Assembly (NCBI GenBank): GCA_023375785.1
Contig: SZWC01007348.1
Span: 31,706 to 95,705 of the forward strand
Length of the DNA stretch: 64,000 nt
Direction of reading: 5' to 3'
From: Penium margaritaceum
Lineage: Eukaryota > Streptophyta > Zygnematophyceae > Desmidiales > Peniaceae
A program made the position numbers and the translations under genes. Under the pieces are notes generated by a model. That model ran no database searches and had not been told where the DNA came from. It saw nothing but the letters and a program-made list of their open reading frames with translations. This document shows positions 13,265 to 26,829 of this stretch, piece after piece (positions within the stretch are counted from its first letter, which is position 1; each line of letters begins with the position of its first letter).

Positions 13265-16200
13265 GAAGTTTTGAAGACCTTCAATAAGTAGTGGCACGAT
13301 GTGGCTTCCATGCACAATGACCAACCAAAGTTGGCATGTGTCACTGACCATGACCAAAGAATTTCACTAGGTGTGGTCAACATTAAATACTCATAATACG
13401 AGTCACAAATTGTCAGAGGGGGAAATAATGGTTTAGGGATACCATTTTTCAACTAGAAAGTACAAATACCTTCAATAAGTAGTGGCACAGTGTGGGGACC
13501 ATACACAATGACCAACAAAAGAAGGCATATGTCAGTGACCATGACCAAAAGTGACCAACATTGACAATTCATAATACGAGTCAAAAATGGAAAGAGGGAG
13601 AAAGAATGGGTTGGGGATAAAATTAATCAACTAGCAATTACACAGAAATTCAACTAGTAGTGGCACCGAATGGCTACGATGCACAAAGACCAACCAAAGT
13701 AGGCTTATGTCAATTACCATGACCAGAGAAATGAAAGAAACAATGGTTTGGGAATACTAGTTATCGATTAGAAAGTACACAGACCTTCAACAAGTAGTGG
13801 CACGGTGTGGCTTCCATGCACAATGAAAACCAAAGTGGGCATATGTCACTGCACATGAGCAAAGAGTATCACTATGGGTAGTCAACGTTGACAACTCATA
13901 CTATGAGTCAAAAAGGGGTCAGAAGGGGAAACAATGGTTTGAGAATACTTGTTATTGAGTTGCAAGTACAAAGAACTCCAACAAGTAGTGGCACGGTGTG
14001 GCTACCATGCACAATGACCAACCAAAGTAAGCATATGTCATTGACCACAAACAACGAGTTTCACTTTGATGGGTCAACGTTGACAACTCATAATACGAGT
14101 CACAAATGATCAGAGGGGGAAACAATGGTTTGGGAATAATATTTTTGACTAGAAAATATGAAGACATTCAATAAGTAGTGGCACGGTGTTGCTACCATGC
14201 AAAATGACCAACCAAAGAATTTCACTATGAGTGGTCAACATTCACAACTCATAATACGAGTCATAAATGGTCAGAGGGGGAAACAATAGGTTGAAAATAC
14301 TAGTGTAAAGACCTTTATCAGTGGCCTGGTGGGCCACTGATTGTCAGTGGCCAACCAAAATAAGCATATGTCACTGACCATGACCAAAGAATTTCACTGT
14401 GTGGTCGAATTTGACAACTCTTAATACGAGTCACAAATGGTTGGAGGGGGAAACAATGGTTTTGAAATACTAGTAATTGACTAGCAAGTGAAATGAACTT
14501 CAAGAATTAATGGCACGGTGTGGCTACCATGCACAATGACGAACCAAAGTTGGCATATGGCAGTGACCATGACCAATGAATTTCACCATATGTGGTCAAT
14601 GTTGAAAGCTCATGATACCAGTTACAAATTCTACGAGGGGGAAAAAATGGAACAGGAATACTAGTAATTGAATTGTAAGTACAAAAACCTTCAATAAGTA
14701 GTGGCAAGGTGTGGCTACCATGCAATGCACAATGACCAACCAAGTTAGGAAAATTCCACTGATCATGACCAAATAATTTCACCATGTGTGATCAACGTCC
14801 ACAACTTGTAACACAAGTCACAAAAGGTAAGAGGAGGAAAACATGGTCTTTAAAAACTAGTTATCAACTAGTGAGTACAAGGACCTTCTCGAAGTAGTGG
14901 CACGGTGTGGCTACCATGCAGAATGAACAACCAAAGTAGGCATATGTCATTGACCATGAGCAAATGATTTCTTTATGTGTGATCAACGCTGACAACTCAT
15001 AATACGAGTCACAAATGATCAGCAGGGAAACAATGGTTTGGGAATACAAGTTATCAACTAGCAAGTACAGAGACCTTCAATAAGTAGTGGAACAGTGTGG
15101 GTACCATGCACAATAACCAACCAAAGAAGGCATGTGTCACTGACCATGACCTAAGAATTTCACTATCTTCGGCCAACGTTGACAACTCATAGCAAAGGTT
15201 ACAAACGGTCAGATGGGGGGAAATGGTTTGGGAATTCTAGTTATTGACTAGCAAGTACAAAGAACTTCAACAAAAAGTGGTACGGTGTGGCTACCATGCA
15301 CAATGACCAACCAAAGTAGGCATATGTCACTGACCATGACCAAACAATCTTGCTATGTCTGGTAAATGTTGACAACTCATAATACAAGTCACAAATGGTC
15401 AGAGGGGTGGGAAGTAGTTTGGGAGTACTAGATATCAACTAGAAAGTACAAATACTTTCAATAAGAAGTGGCACGGTGTGGTTGTTATGCACAATGACCA
15501 ACCAAAGAAGGCACATGTCAGTGACCATGACCAAGGAATTTAACTATGTATGGTCAACGTTGTCAAACACTTAATACGAGTCCCAAATGGTTAGTGGGGG
15601 AAACAATGGTTTGGAAAAAAAAAAGTTATCAAGTATTAAGTACAAAGACCTTCATAAGTAGTGGCACAGTATTGCTACCATGGACAATGACCAACCAAAG
15701 TAGGCATATGTCACTGACCATGACCAAAGAACTTCACTATGTGTGGTCAATGCTGACAACTCTTAATATGAGTCACAAATGGTCAAAGGGGGAAAACATG
15801 GTTTGGGAATACTAGTTATTGACTAGAGATTACAAAGACCTTCAATACGTGGCAGCACGGTGTGGCTACGATGCACAATGACCAACTAAAGTAGGCATAT
15901 GTCAGCTACCATGACCAAAGAATTTCACTATGTGTGGTCAATGTTGACAGCTCATAACTTGTGTCACAAATGGTGACAGGGGGAAACAATGGTTTGGGAA
16001 TACTAGTTACCGACTAGCAAGTACAAAAACCTTCAATGATTTGTGGCAAGGTATGGCTAACATGCAAAATCACCAACCAAAGTAGGGATCTGTTACTGAC
16101 CACAACCAAAGAGTTTTACCATGTGTTGTCAATGTTGAAAACTCATAAGACGAGTCACAAATGATCAGAGGATACAATGGTTGAAGGATACTCGTCATCT

Positions 16201-19200
16201 ATTAGTAAATACAAGGACCTTCAATAAGTAGTGGCATGGTTTGGCTACCATTCACAATGACCCACCAAAGTGGGTGTATGTCACTGTGTGGTCAATGTTG
16301 ACAACTCATAATACGAGTCACACATGATATGTGGGGAAATCAATGGTTTGGGAATACTAGTTATTTAATAGCAAGTACAGAAACCTTCAATAAGTTGTGT
16401 CACTGTGTGGCTACCATGCATAACGACCAACCAAAGAATTTCACTATGCATGGTCAACGTTGACAACTCAAAATACAAGTCACAAGTGATCAGAGGAGGA
16501 AAAAATGGATTGGGAATGCTAGAAATTGACTACCAATTACAAAGAACTCAAATACGCATTCAAAAGGTGTAGTTACCATTCACAGTGACCACCCAAAGAA
16601 CGCATATGTCACTGACCACGACCAAAGAATTTCACTATCTGTGGTCAATGTTGACAACTCATAATACGAGTCACAAATGGTCAGAGAGGGAAACAATGGT
16701 TTGGGAGTACCAGATCAACTAGGAAGTAAAAAAACCTTCAACAAGTAATGAACGGTGTGGCTAACATGCACAATGACCAACCAAAGTATGCATATGTCAC
16801 AAACCCTGACTAAAGAATTCCACTATGTGTGGTCAACGTTGACAACTCATAATACGAGTCAGAAATGGTCAGAGAGGGAAACAATGGTTGGTGATATAGT
16901 TATTTACTAGCAATTGCAAAGACCTTCAATAAGTAGTGGCACGGTGTGGCTACCATGCACAATGACCAACCAAAGCAGGCATATGTCACTGCCCATGACC
17001 AAAGAATTTCACTCTGTCTTGTCAACATCGACAACTCAAAATCCAAGCTCCAAATGGTCAAAGGGGGAATACTAGTTGTATAATAGAAATTACACAAAAT
17101 TTCAATGAGTAGTGGCACGGTGCGGCTACCATGCACAGTGACCAACCAAAATAGGCATTTGTCACTGACCATGACCAACAATTTTCACTCTGATGGGTCA
17201 ACATTGACAACTCATAATACGATTCACAAATGGTCAGACGGGGAGAAAATGGTTTGAAAATACTAGTTTTCAACTAGCAAGTACAAAGACCTTCAATCAG
17301 TAGTGCCACGGCGTGGCTACCATTCACAATGACCAACCAAAGAAGGCATATGTCACTAATGATAACCAAAGAATTTCACTATGTAAGGTCAAAGTTGACA
17401 ACTTATAACACGAGTCAAAAATGGTGAGAGGGGGAAACGATGGTTGTGGGAATGCTATTCATCAACTAGCAAGTACAAATACCTTTAATAGGTAGTGGCA
17501 CGGTGTGGCTATAACGCATAATGACGAACCAAAGTAGACATATGTCACTGACCATGACCAAAGGATTTCAATGTGATGGGTCAACGTTGACAACTCATAA
17601 TACGAGTCACAAGTGATCAGAGGGAAGAACAATTATTTGGAAATACTAGATATCAACTAGCTAGTACAAAGAGCTTCAATACGTAGTGGCACGGTGTGGC
17701 TACTCTGCAAAAAAACCAAAAAAAGTAGGTATATGTCACTGACCATGACCAAAGAACTTAGCCGTGGGTGGCCAACGTGGAAAACTCATAACATGAGTCA
17801 CAAATGGCCAGAGGGGGGGAAAATGGTTTGGAAATACTACATTTATAATAGCAAGGACAAAGACCTTCAATCAAAAGTGGTACGGTGTGGCTACCACGCG
17901 TGATGACCAACCAAAGTATGCATATGTCACTGACCATGACCAACGAGTTTAACTATGTGTGGTCAACGTTGACAACTCGTAACACGAATAAAAAATGGTC
18001 AGAGCGGGAAAAAATAGTTTGGGAACAATAGGTATCATCTACAAAGTACAAAGGCCTTCAATAAGTAGTGGCACTGTGTGGCTACCATGCACAATGACCA
18101 ACCAAATTAGACGTATGTCATTGACCATAACCAAAATAATATCACTATGTGTGGTCAACATTGACAACTCATACTACGAATGGTTAGAGGGGGAAACAAT
18201 GGTTTGGGAATACTAGGTTTCAACTAGCAAGTACAAAGACCTTCAATAAGTAGTTGCATGGTGTGGCTACCATGCACAATGACCAACCAAAGCAGGCATA
18301 TGTGACTGACAATGACCTAGGAATGTCACTATATGCGGTCAATGTTGACAAATCATTGTACGAGTCGCAAACGGTCAGATGAGGAAACAATGATTTAGGA
18401 ATCCTAGTTATTGAAAAGCAAGAACAAAGGCATTGAGTACGTCTTTCCATCTTGTGGCTACCATGCACAATGACCAACCAAAGTAGGCATATGTCACTGA
18501 CCATGACGAATGAATTTCACGAAGTGTGGTCAATGTTGCCAACTTAGTATGCGTCACAAATGGTCCGAGGGGGAAACAATGGTTTGGTAATACTATTCAT
18601 CTATTAGCAAGTACAAGGACCTTCAATAAGAAGTGGCACGGTGTGGCTACCATGTACAATGACCAACCAAAGTAGGCATATGGCACTGACCATGACCAAA
18701 GAATTTCACTGTACGTGGTCAACTTTGATAACTCATAATACAAGTCACAAATGGTCAGAGGGGTAAACTATGGTTTGGGAACACTAGGTATTGAATATTA
18801 ATTCAAAAAATTCTCAATACATAGTGGCATGGTGTGGTTATCATGCACAAACACCAACCAAAGTAGGGATATGTCACTGACCACGACCAAAGAATTTTAC
18901 TATGTGTTGTCAATGTTGAAAACTCATAATACGAGTCACCAATTATCAGAGGAGGATACAATGGTTGGGGAATACTAGTTGTCGACTAGAAAGTACAAAT
19001 ACCTTCACTAAGTAGTGGCACGGTGTGGCTACCATGCACAATGCCCAACCAAAGAAGGCATGAGTCACTGACCATGAGCAAAGAATTTCACTATGGGTGG
19101 TAAACGTTGGCAACACATAATAGGAGTCACAAATGGTCAAAGGGGGAACCAATGCTTTGTGAATACTACTTATCATCTAGTAAGTACAAGGACCTTCAAT

Positions 19201-22200
19201 AAGTAGTTCCACGGTGGGCCTACCATGCACAATGACCAACCAAAGTAGGCATGTGTCAATGACCATAACGAATGAATTTCACTATGTGTGGTCAACATTG
19301 ACAACTGAAAATGCAAGTCAAAAATGGTCAGAGGGAGAAAAATGGCTGAACAATACTAGTAATCAACTAGCTAGTACAAAGATCTTGTACAAGTAGTGGC
19401 ACGGTGTGGATACCATGCACAATGACCAACCAAATCATGCATATGTCACAGAAAGAAACATGAAGAAACGAATTTCACTATGTTTGGTCAACGTTGAAAA
19501 CTCATAATACGAGTCACAAACGGTCAGAGGGGGAAGAAATGGTTTGGAAATACCAATTTTCAACTAGCAAGTAAAAATACGTATAATAAGTAGTGGCACG
19601 GTGTGGCAACCATACACAAAGACCAACCAAAGTATGCATTTGTCACTGACTATGGCCAGACGTTCCACTATGTGTGGTCAACGTTGACAACTCATAACAC
19701 GATTCACAAATGGTCAGAGGGGGAAACAATGGTGTGGGAACATTAGGTATCGACTGGCAAGTACAGAGACCTTCAATAAGTAGTGGCACGGTGTGGCTAC
19801 CATTCACAATAACCAACCAAAGTAGGCATACGTCACTGATCATGACCAAAGAATTTCACTATGTGTGGTCAATGTTGACAACTCATAATGCAAGGCACAA
19901 ACGGTCAGAGGGGGGGGGGGGGGGTTTGGAATACTAGTTATCAACTAGCAAGTACAAAGACTTTCAACACGTAGTGGCATGGGTGGGCAGCCATGCACAA
20001 TGACCAACCAAAGAAGGCATTAGTCAGTGACCATGACCACAGAATTTCACTATGATGGGTTTACATTGACAGGTCATAATACGAGTCACAAATGGTAAGA
20101 GGGGGAAACAATGGTTTGAGAATTCTAGTTATCAACAAGCAGGTACAAAGATCTTCAAGAAGTAGTGGCACAGTGTGGTGGCTACCGTGCACAATGACCA
20201 ACCAATCTAGGCATATGTCACTGACCATGACTAAAGTATTTCACTATGGGTGGTCAACATAGACAACTCATGATACGGGCCACAAATGGTCAGAGGGGGA
20301 AACAATGGGTTAAGAACATTAGGTATCAACAAGAAACTACAAAGACCTTCAATATGTCATGGCACGGCATGGCTACCATGCACAATTACCAACCAGAGTA
20401 GGCATGTGTCACTGACCATGACCAACAAATGTCACTATGTGTGGTCAATGTTGACAGTTCATGATGCGAGTTGCAAATATTCAGATGGGGAAACAATGGT
20501 TTGGGAATACTAGTTATTGACCAGCAAGAAAAAAAGACACTGAAAAAGTAGTTGCATGGTGTGGCTACCATGCACAATGACCAACCAAAGTAGGGATATG
20601 TCACTGGCCATGGCCAAAGAATTTCACTATGTGTGGTCAACGTTGCCAACTCATAATACAAGCCACAAATGGCCAGAGGGGGCAACAATGATTTGTGAAT
20701 ACCAATTATCAACTAGCACATAGAAAGACCTTCAATACGTAGTGGCACAGTGTGGCTATCATGCACAATGACCAACCAAAGTAGGGATATGTCACTGGCC
20801 ACGACCAACGAATTTTACTATGTGTGGTCAACGTTGACAACTCATAACACGAGTCACAAATTGTCAGAGGAGGAAACAATTGTTAGGGAATACTATTGAT
20901 TGACTATCAAGTACAAAAGCCTTCAATAAGTAGTGGCATGGTGTGGCTACCATGCACAATGAACAGCCAAAGAAGGCATATCCCACTGACCATGACCAAA
21001 GAATTTCAATATGGGTGGTCAACATTGACAACACATAATACAAGTCACAAATGGTTTGAGGGAGAAACAATGGTTTTGAAATACTAGTTATCAACTAGTA
21101 AGTACAAAGAAATTCAATAAGTAGTGGCATGGTCTGAGTAGCAAGTAGTAACCAACCAAAGTAAGCATATGTTAGTGGCCATAATAGAGAAAATTCACTG
21201 TGTGGTCAATGTTGACAACTCATAATACGAGTCACAAATGATCACAGGGAGAAATAATGGTTTGGGAATACTATTTATCAACTAGCTAGTACAAAGACCT
21301 TCTATGAGTAGTGGCACGGTGTGAATGCCATGCACAATGACCAACCAAATTAGGCATCTGTCACTGAACATGACCGAATGAAGTTAACTACATGTGGTCA
21401 ATGTTGAAGACTCATAAAACGAGTCAGAGATAGTCAGAGGGGGAAAAACTGGTTCGCGAATACTAGTTTTCAACAAGAAAAAATGATGACCTTCAATAAG
21501 TAGTGGCACGGTGTGGCTACGATGCACAATGACCAACCAGTGGAGGCATATGTCACTGACCATGACCAAAGAATGTCATTATGGGTGGTCAACGTTGGCA
21601 ACTCAGAATACAAACAAATAGCCAGAGGGAGAAACAATGGTTTGGGAACACTAGGTGTCAACTAGCAAGTACAAAAACCTTCAATAAGTAGTGGCTCGGT
21701 GTGGCTACTGTGCACAATGACCAACCAAAGTATGCATATGTCACTGCCCATGACCAAAGAACTTCACTAAGTATGGTGAACGTTGACAACTCATAGTACA
21801 AGTTACAAATGGTCAGTGGGGGAAACAATGGTTTGGGAGTACTCATTATCAACTAGAAACTACGCAGACCTTTCATAAGTAGTGGCACGGTGTGCCTATT
21901 ATGCACAATGACCAACAAAAGTAGGCAAATGTCACTGACCATGACCAAAGAATTTCACTATGATGGGTCAACGTTGACAACTCATAACATGAGTCACAAA
22001 TGGTCATAGGGAAAAATATTGTTTTAGAATTACTAGTTATCAACTAGCAAGTACAAAGACATTGAATAAGTAGTCTAATGGTGTTGCTACCATGCACAAT
22101 GACCAACAAAAGTAGGCATATGTCATTGACCATGACAAAAGAATTTCACTATGGGTGGTCAACGTTGACAACTCACAATACGAGTCACAAATGGTCAGAG

Positions 22201-22811
22201 GGGGAAACAATGGTCTGGGAATACTTGTTATTGACTTGCAAGTACAGAGCCCTTCAACAAGTAAGCAGTGGCATGATGTGGTTACCATGCACAATGACCA
22301 ACCAAAGTATGCATATTTCACAGACTATGACCGAAGAATTCCACTATGAATGGTCAACGTTGACAACTCATAACAAGAGTCACAAATGCTCAGAGGGAGA
22401 AACAATGGTTTGGGAATACTAGTTATCAAATAGCAAGTACAAAGACCTTCAATAGGTAGGGGCACAGTGTGAATACCATGCAAAATGACCAACCAAATTA
22501 GGCATATGTCACTTAACATGACCAAAATATTTGCACTATGTCTGGTTAGCACTAAAAACTCATAACACGAATCACAAACGGTCAGATGGGAATAAATTCT
22601 TGGAAATACAAATTATCAACCAGAAAATACAAAGACATTCAATAAGTAGTGACACGGTGTGGCTACCATGCAGAAACACCAACCAACGTAGGCATATGTC
22701 ACTCACTATGACCAAAGCATTTCACAGTGAGTGGTCAACGTTGACAACTCATAACACAAGTCACAAATGGTCACAGGGGGAAACAATGGTTTGGGAATAT
22801 TAGTTATCGAC

Positions 22812-22839
22812 TGCCATCATGTCCAAACTTTGACCCCAA
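22812..22839 (+). other. Short non-satellite insertion inside one monomer
   Basis: Between the TAGTTATCGACT and CAAGCACAAAGACC parts of a monomer there are about 25 extra bases (around CCATCATGTCCAAACTTTGA) that fit no part of the satellite consensus. No terminal repeats or target duplication are clear at this size. It may be a transposon footprint or filler DNA from break repair. Confidence 0.5.
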
Positions 22840-23187
22840 GCAAGCACAAAGACCTTGAGTGAGTAATGGCACGGTGTGGTTACCATGCACAATGACCAAC
22901 CAAAGTATGCATATGTCACTGGCCATGACCGAAGAATTGCACTATGTGTGGTCAACGTTGAAAACTCATTACACGATTAAAAAATTGTCAGAGGGGGAAA
23001 AAATGGTTTGGGAACACTAGGTATCAACTAGCAAGTACAAATACCTTCAATAAGTAGTGGCACGGTGTGGCTACCATGCACAATGACCAAACAAGTTAGG
23101 TATATCTCACTGATCATGACCAAAGAATTTCACCGTGTGGTCAATGTTGACAACTCATAACACGAGTCACAAATGGTTAGAGGGGGA

Positions 23188-23195
23188 AACAATGG
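23188..23195. repeat. Left 8-bp target-site duplication
   Basis: AACAATGG, identical to 26834-26841. Both copies sit at the same position of the satellite monomer. Confidence 0.75.
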
Positions 23196-23199
23196 CATT

Positions 23200-23211
23200 T
23201 ATTGTTAATCA
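23200..23211 (+). repeat. Left terminal inverted repeat
   Basis: TATTGTTAATCA lies four bases inside the left duplication and matches the right end in 11 of 12 positions. Confidence 0.6.
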
Positions 23212-23246
23212 CCCCTAGAATATACACTCTTCATACTGTGTACATG

Positions 23247-23507
23247 TCAAATGTATGCATCTGGAAGTTTCATGATACCTTCGTTGAAGTTACGACACAA
23301 TTTAAGTCTCAACGTTTGTTCATAGTTATAAGATTGTATTTGTATGCTTAAGCACATGAACATTCCTGGAATGATTGAAATAAAATTCTTAACACCGAAT
23401 AAAAAATCATGGTTCAGTGTTTCACAGCTCCATTCATTGTTTGGTGAAGAAGACATACATTTGTACTTAGGCCTGAAATGTGCTACAACTGAAACGAATA
23501 GACACAC
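23247..23507 (-). other. Possible terminal exon in the left flank of the 3.6-kb element
   Basis: An open frame of 86 codons, not built from repeats, ends in a stop at 23247. Upstream of parts of it on the minus strand are pyrimidine-rich stretches ending in CAG (TTTCAG and CATTCCAG). I recognise no family. It could be the last exon of a gene carried by the element, with the foldback array lying in an intron, or just an AT-rich chance frame. Confidence 0.15.
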
Positions 23508-23559
23508 CTATTTCTGGACACGGAACTCGGTGGAACTAAAACCCACCCGAACTCACATT

Positions 23560-26169
23560 CCAGGGTTTTGGGTTTTATTTTTTGCAAATACACTTGTCTC
23601 TGTCAGCACGTGCACCACATACAGTCCCTCATGCACTCCCCCAATACACTTTTGGTGTTTCAGGCATGGGGGGGGGAGGGGGGGGTGGGGTATGGGTTCG
23701 ACGGATATCGAGAGACCCTCCCCCCCCCCCCCCCCCCCCTCCCGGAAATGTAAGCATGTTTCAGACCCATGTACTATGCTATGTATGAGAGGGGTGTATA
23801 GAAAAAAATACACAAGTGTATTGTGCTAAGAGATGTTTTGTAGAAATAACATTTGCCAATAAATTGTTTATTTTTCAGCACTTGCACCACATACACTCCC
23901 AAATACACAGCCCGAATACACATTTTGTGTGGGGGGGAGGGATAAGAGATGGGTTTGACGGATATTGAGAGATCCTCCCCCCTCCCCCAAAGAAAAGGTG
24001 ACAGTGTATGAGGCCAGTGTATTGGGCAGTGTATGAGAGGGGTGCATAAGAAAATCCACAAGTGTGTTACGCTAAGAGATATTTCGTAGAAATAATGTTT
24101 GTGAATACACTTGTCTATTTTATAGCACGTGCACCACATACACTCCCAGATACACTCCCCCAATACTCTTTTGATGTTTGGGAGGGGGGGGGGGATGGGT
24201 TCGACGGATATCAAGCGACCCTCCCCTCTTCCTCCAAAAGGTAAAAGTGTATCAAGCCCGTGTACTGGGCAGTGCATGAGGGGGGTGTATAGAAAAATAA
24301 AACACATGTGTATTACTCTAAGAGATGTTTCATAGAAATAACCTTTGCAAATACACTTGTGTATTCTTCAGCACTTGCACCACACACACTCCCACATACA
24401 CTCCCCCAATACACTTTCGGTGTTGGGGGGAGGGGGCAGGGAGAGATGGGTTTTGACGGATATTCAGAGACCCCCTCCCCCCAAAGGTGAAAGTGAATGA
24501 GGCCAGTGTATTGGGCAGTGTATGAGAGGGGTGTATAGAAAAATACACAAGTGTATTATGCTAAGAGATGCTCCATAGACATAACATTTACGAATGCACT
24601 TATGTATTTTTCAGCACGTGTACCACATACACTCCTAGATACACTCCCCCAATACACTTTCGGTATTTGGGAGGGGGGGGGGGGGGGGGGGATGGGTTCG
24701 ACGGATATGGAGCAACTCTCCCCCCCCTCCCCCCAAGGTAAAAGTGTATCAGGCCCGAGTATTGGACAGTGTATGAGAGGGGTGTATAGAAAAATACACA
24801 AGTGAATTACGCTAAGAGATGTTTCTTAGAAAAAACATTTGCAAATACACTTGTGTAATTACGTATACCACATACACTCTCACATACACTCCCCCGATAC
24901 ACTTTCGGTGTTGGGGGGGGAGGGGGGGTTGGGGGATGGGTTTGATGGATGTCAAACGACCCCCCCTCCCTCCAAAAGATAAAATTGTATCAGGCTCGTG
25001 TATTGGGCAGGGTATGAGAGGGGTGTATAGAAAAAAATACACAAGTGTATTACGCTAAGAGATGTTTCATAGAAATAACCTTTGCAATACACTTGTGTAT
25101 TTTTCAGCACTTGTACCACATACACTCCCAAATACAATCCCCTAATACACTTTCGGTATTGAGTGGAGGGGGGAGATGGGTTTTGATGCATATTGAGAGA
25201 CCCCGCCTCCCCCAAAGGTGAAAGTGTATCAGGCCAGTGTATTGGGTAGTGTATGAGAGGGGTGTATAGAAAAATATACAAGATCATTACGCTAAGAGAT
25301 GTTTTGTAGACATAAAATTTGCGAATACACTTCTGTACTTTCCAGCATGTGCACCACATACACTACCAGATACACTCCCTTAATACACTTTCGGTGTTTG
25401 GGAGGGGGGTGGAGGATGGGTTTGATGGATATGGAGCAACTCTTCCCCCCCCCCCCCACCCCCCAAAAGGTAAAAGTGTATCAGGCCCGTGTTTTGGGCA
25501 GTGTATGAGAGGGGTGTATGAAAAGAACACAAGTGTATTACGCTAAGAGATGTTTTGTATAAACATTTGGAAATGTACTTGTGTATTTTGGAAATGTACT
25601 TGTGTATTTTTCAGCACGTGTACCACATAAACTCCCACATACACTCCCCAAATACACTTTTGGTGTTGAGGGGGGGGAAGAGAGGGAGAGTTGGAGGATG
25701 GGTTCGACGGATATCGAGATACCCCCTCCCCTCCAAAGGTAAGATTTCATCAGGCCATTGTATTGGGCAGTGTATGAGAGGGGTGTCTAGAACAATACAC
25801 AAGTGTATTATAGCAAGAGATGTTTTTTAGAAATAACATCTACCTATACACTTGTGTACTTTTCAGCATATGCACGGCATACACTCCCAGATACACTCCC
25901 CCAGTACACTTTCAGTGCTTGGTAAGGGGGGGATGGGGGATGGGTTCCACGAATATCGACCCCCCCTCCCCCCCCCCCCCCCCCAAGGGTGAAAGTGTAT
26001 CAGGCCCGTGTATTGGGTAGTGTATAAGAGGGGTGTATAGGAAAAAACACGTGTATTACGCTAAGAAATGTTTTGTAGAAATAACATCTACAAATACACT
26101 TGTGTATTTTTCAGCACGTGTACCACATACACTCCCACATACACTCCCCCAATACACTTTCGGTGCTTT

Positions 26170-26201
<32 letters not shown>

Positions 26202-26470
26202 AGAGGGGGGGAGGAGGGGGTGGACTCGACGGATATCCAGAGATCCTCCCCCCTCCTCCCTCCCCCATAAAGTAAAAGTGTATCAGGCCAGTGTCTTGGG
26301 CAGTGCATGAGAGGGGTGTACAGAAAAATACACAAGTGTACTATGCTGACAGATGTTTCATAGAAATCACATTTGCGAATACACTTGTGTATTACTCAGC
26401 AAGTGCGCCACATACACTACTACGTAAACTCCCCCAATACACTTTTGGTGTTTGGGAGGGGACGGGGGAT
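23560..26470. repeat. Tandem array of about 12 foldback units (~245 bp each) with G and C runs
   Basis: The block GCTAAGAGATGTTT recurs at about 23825, 24071, 24316, 24560, 24811, 25054, 25291, 25542, 25812, 26060 and 26345, so the period is about 237-285 bases. Within a unit the left half (AATACACTTGTGTATTTTTCAG, the CACATACACTCCC blocks, then a G run) is the imperfect inverse of the right half (a C run, the AGTGTATGAGAGGGGTGTAT block, AAAAATACACAAGTGTATT), around a centre at GACGGATATCGAG. Homopolymer length varies between units, up to about 29 G at 26173-26201. One unit has a 20-bp internal duplication at ~25567-25606. Because of the dyad, both strands show similar short open frames; they are not genes. 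Confidence 0.9.
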
Positions 26471-26483
26471 CTCCCAATGGGTA

Positions 26484-26714
26484 TCAAGATATTCCCTCCG
26501 CTTTACAAATGATATCAATGACTCCCTCATTTCCATAGTTACACAGTACGTTCCCAATGTGTCCAGATGGAATTGTTAGCAGACATTTTGTGGTTAAATA
26601 ATCTTCTAAAAGATCTAGAATAGAAAAAAAGGACTGGACATTGTTTTCATTTAGTTTTTTTGGTTTTTGCTCCACCAAAAAATCACATGAAAAGTACTTA
26701 TGTAGTGTACACAT
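26484..26714 (-). other. Possible exon in the right flank of the 3.6-kb element
   Basis: This is a 76-codon open frame on the minus strand, outside the repeat array and not low in complexity (it contains LLTIPSGHIGNVLCNYGNEG). A GTAAAG donor-like site lies at 26506-26501, just before the foldback array on that strand. I recognise no family. Together with 23247-23507 it might be part of one spliced gene on the minus strand with the array as an intron. This is speculative. Confidence 0.15.
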
Positions 26715-26817
26715 ATGTAGGTGTGGACACCAGTATGCTTAGATCTACCTAACCTTCTTGTAAACTAAACATGCACAATTGTTCCATACACAAATCACGG
26801 AGTGCAAAAAAACGACA

Positions 26818-26829
26818 TGATTAACCATA
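26818..26829 (-). repeat. Right terminal inverted repeat
   Basis: On the minus strand it reads TATGGTTAATCA, four bases inside the right duplication. The spacing to the duplication is the same on both sides. Confidence 0.6.

Larger units (their letters stand above)
149..23195 (+). repeat. 191-bp AT-rich satellite array, about 121 monomers
   Basis: The conserved block TGGCTACCATGCACAATGAC recurs every 190-191 bases (for example 5718, 5908, 6099). Each monomer carries two dyads: the perfect palindrome GTCAACGTTGAC and the hairpin CTAGTTATCAACTAG. Monomers differ from each other by many substitutions and small deletions (for example at ~10740, ~12100, ~13540, ~13735, ~14200, ~16270). The length is close to one nucleosome repeat, as in many centromeric or heterochromatic satellites; a centromeric role is inference only. 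Because 191 is not a multiple of three, reading frames cannot run through successive monomers, and the short open frames (60-114 codons) on both strands are not genes. Confidence 0.97.

Noticed and set aside
149-23195. Dozens of open frames of 60-114 codons on both strands of the satellite, with look-alike peptides (for example MTNQSRHMSLTMTKEFHYVWSTLTTHN read in short pieces)
   Set aside because: The peptides are the translated monomer. A 191-base period cannot stay in frame, and there is no other sign of coding. They are by-products of the repeat.
149-23195. A regularly spaced repeat that could suggest a CRISPR array
   Set aside because: The whole 191-base period is repeated, with no unique spacers. 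The rest of the window is clearly eukaryotic retroelement DNA.
23344-23829. A 161-codon plus-strand frame
   Set aside because: Its second half is the foldback unit with Gly- and Pro-runs. The first half overlaps the minus-strand candidate exon and shows no recognisable domain.
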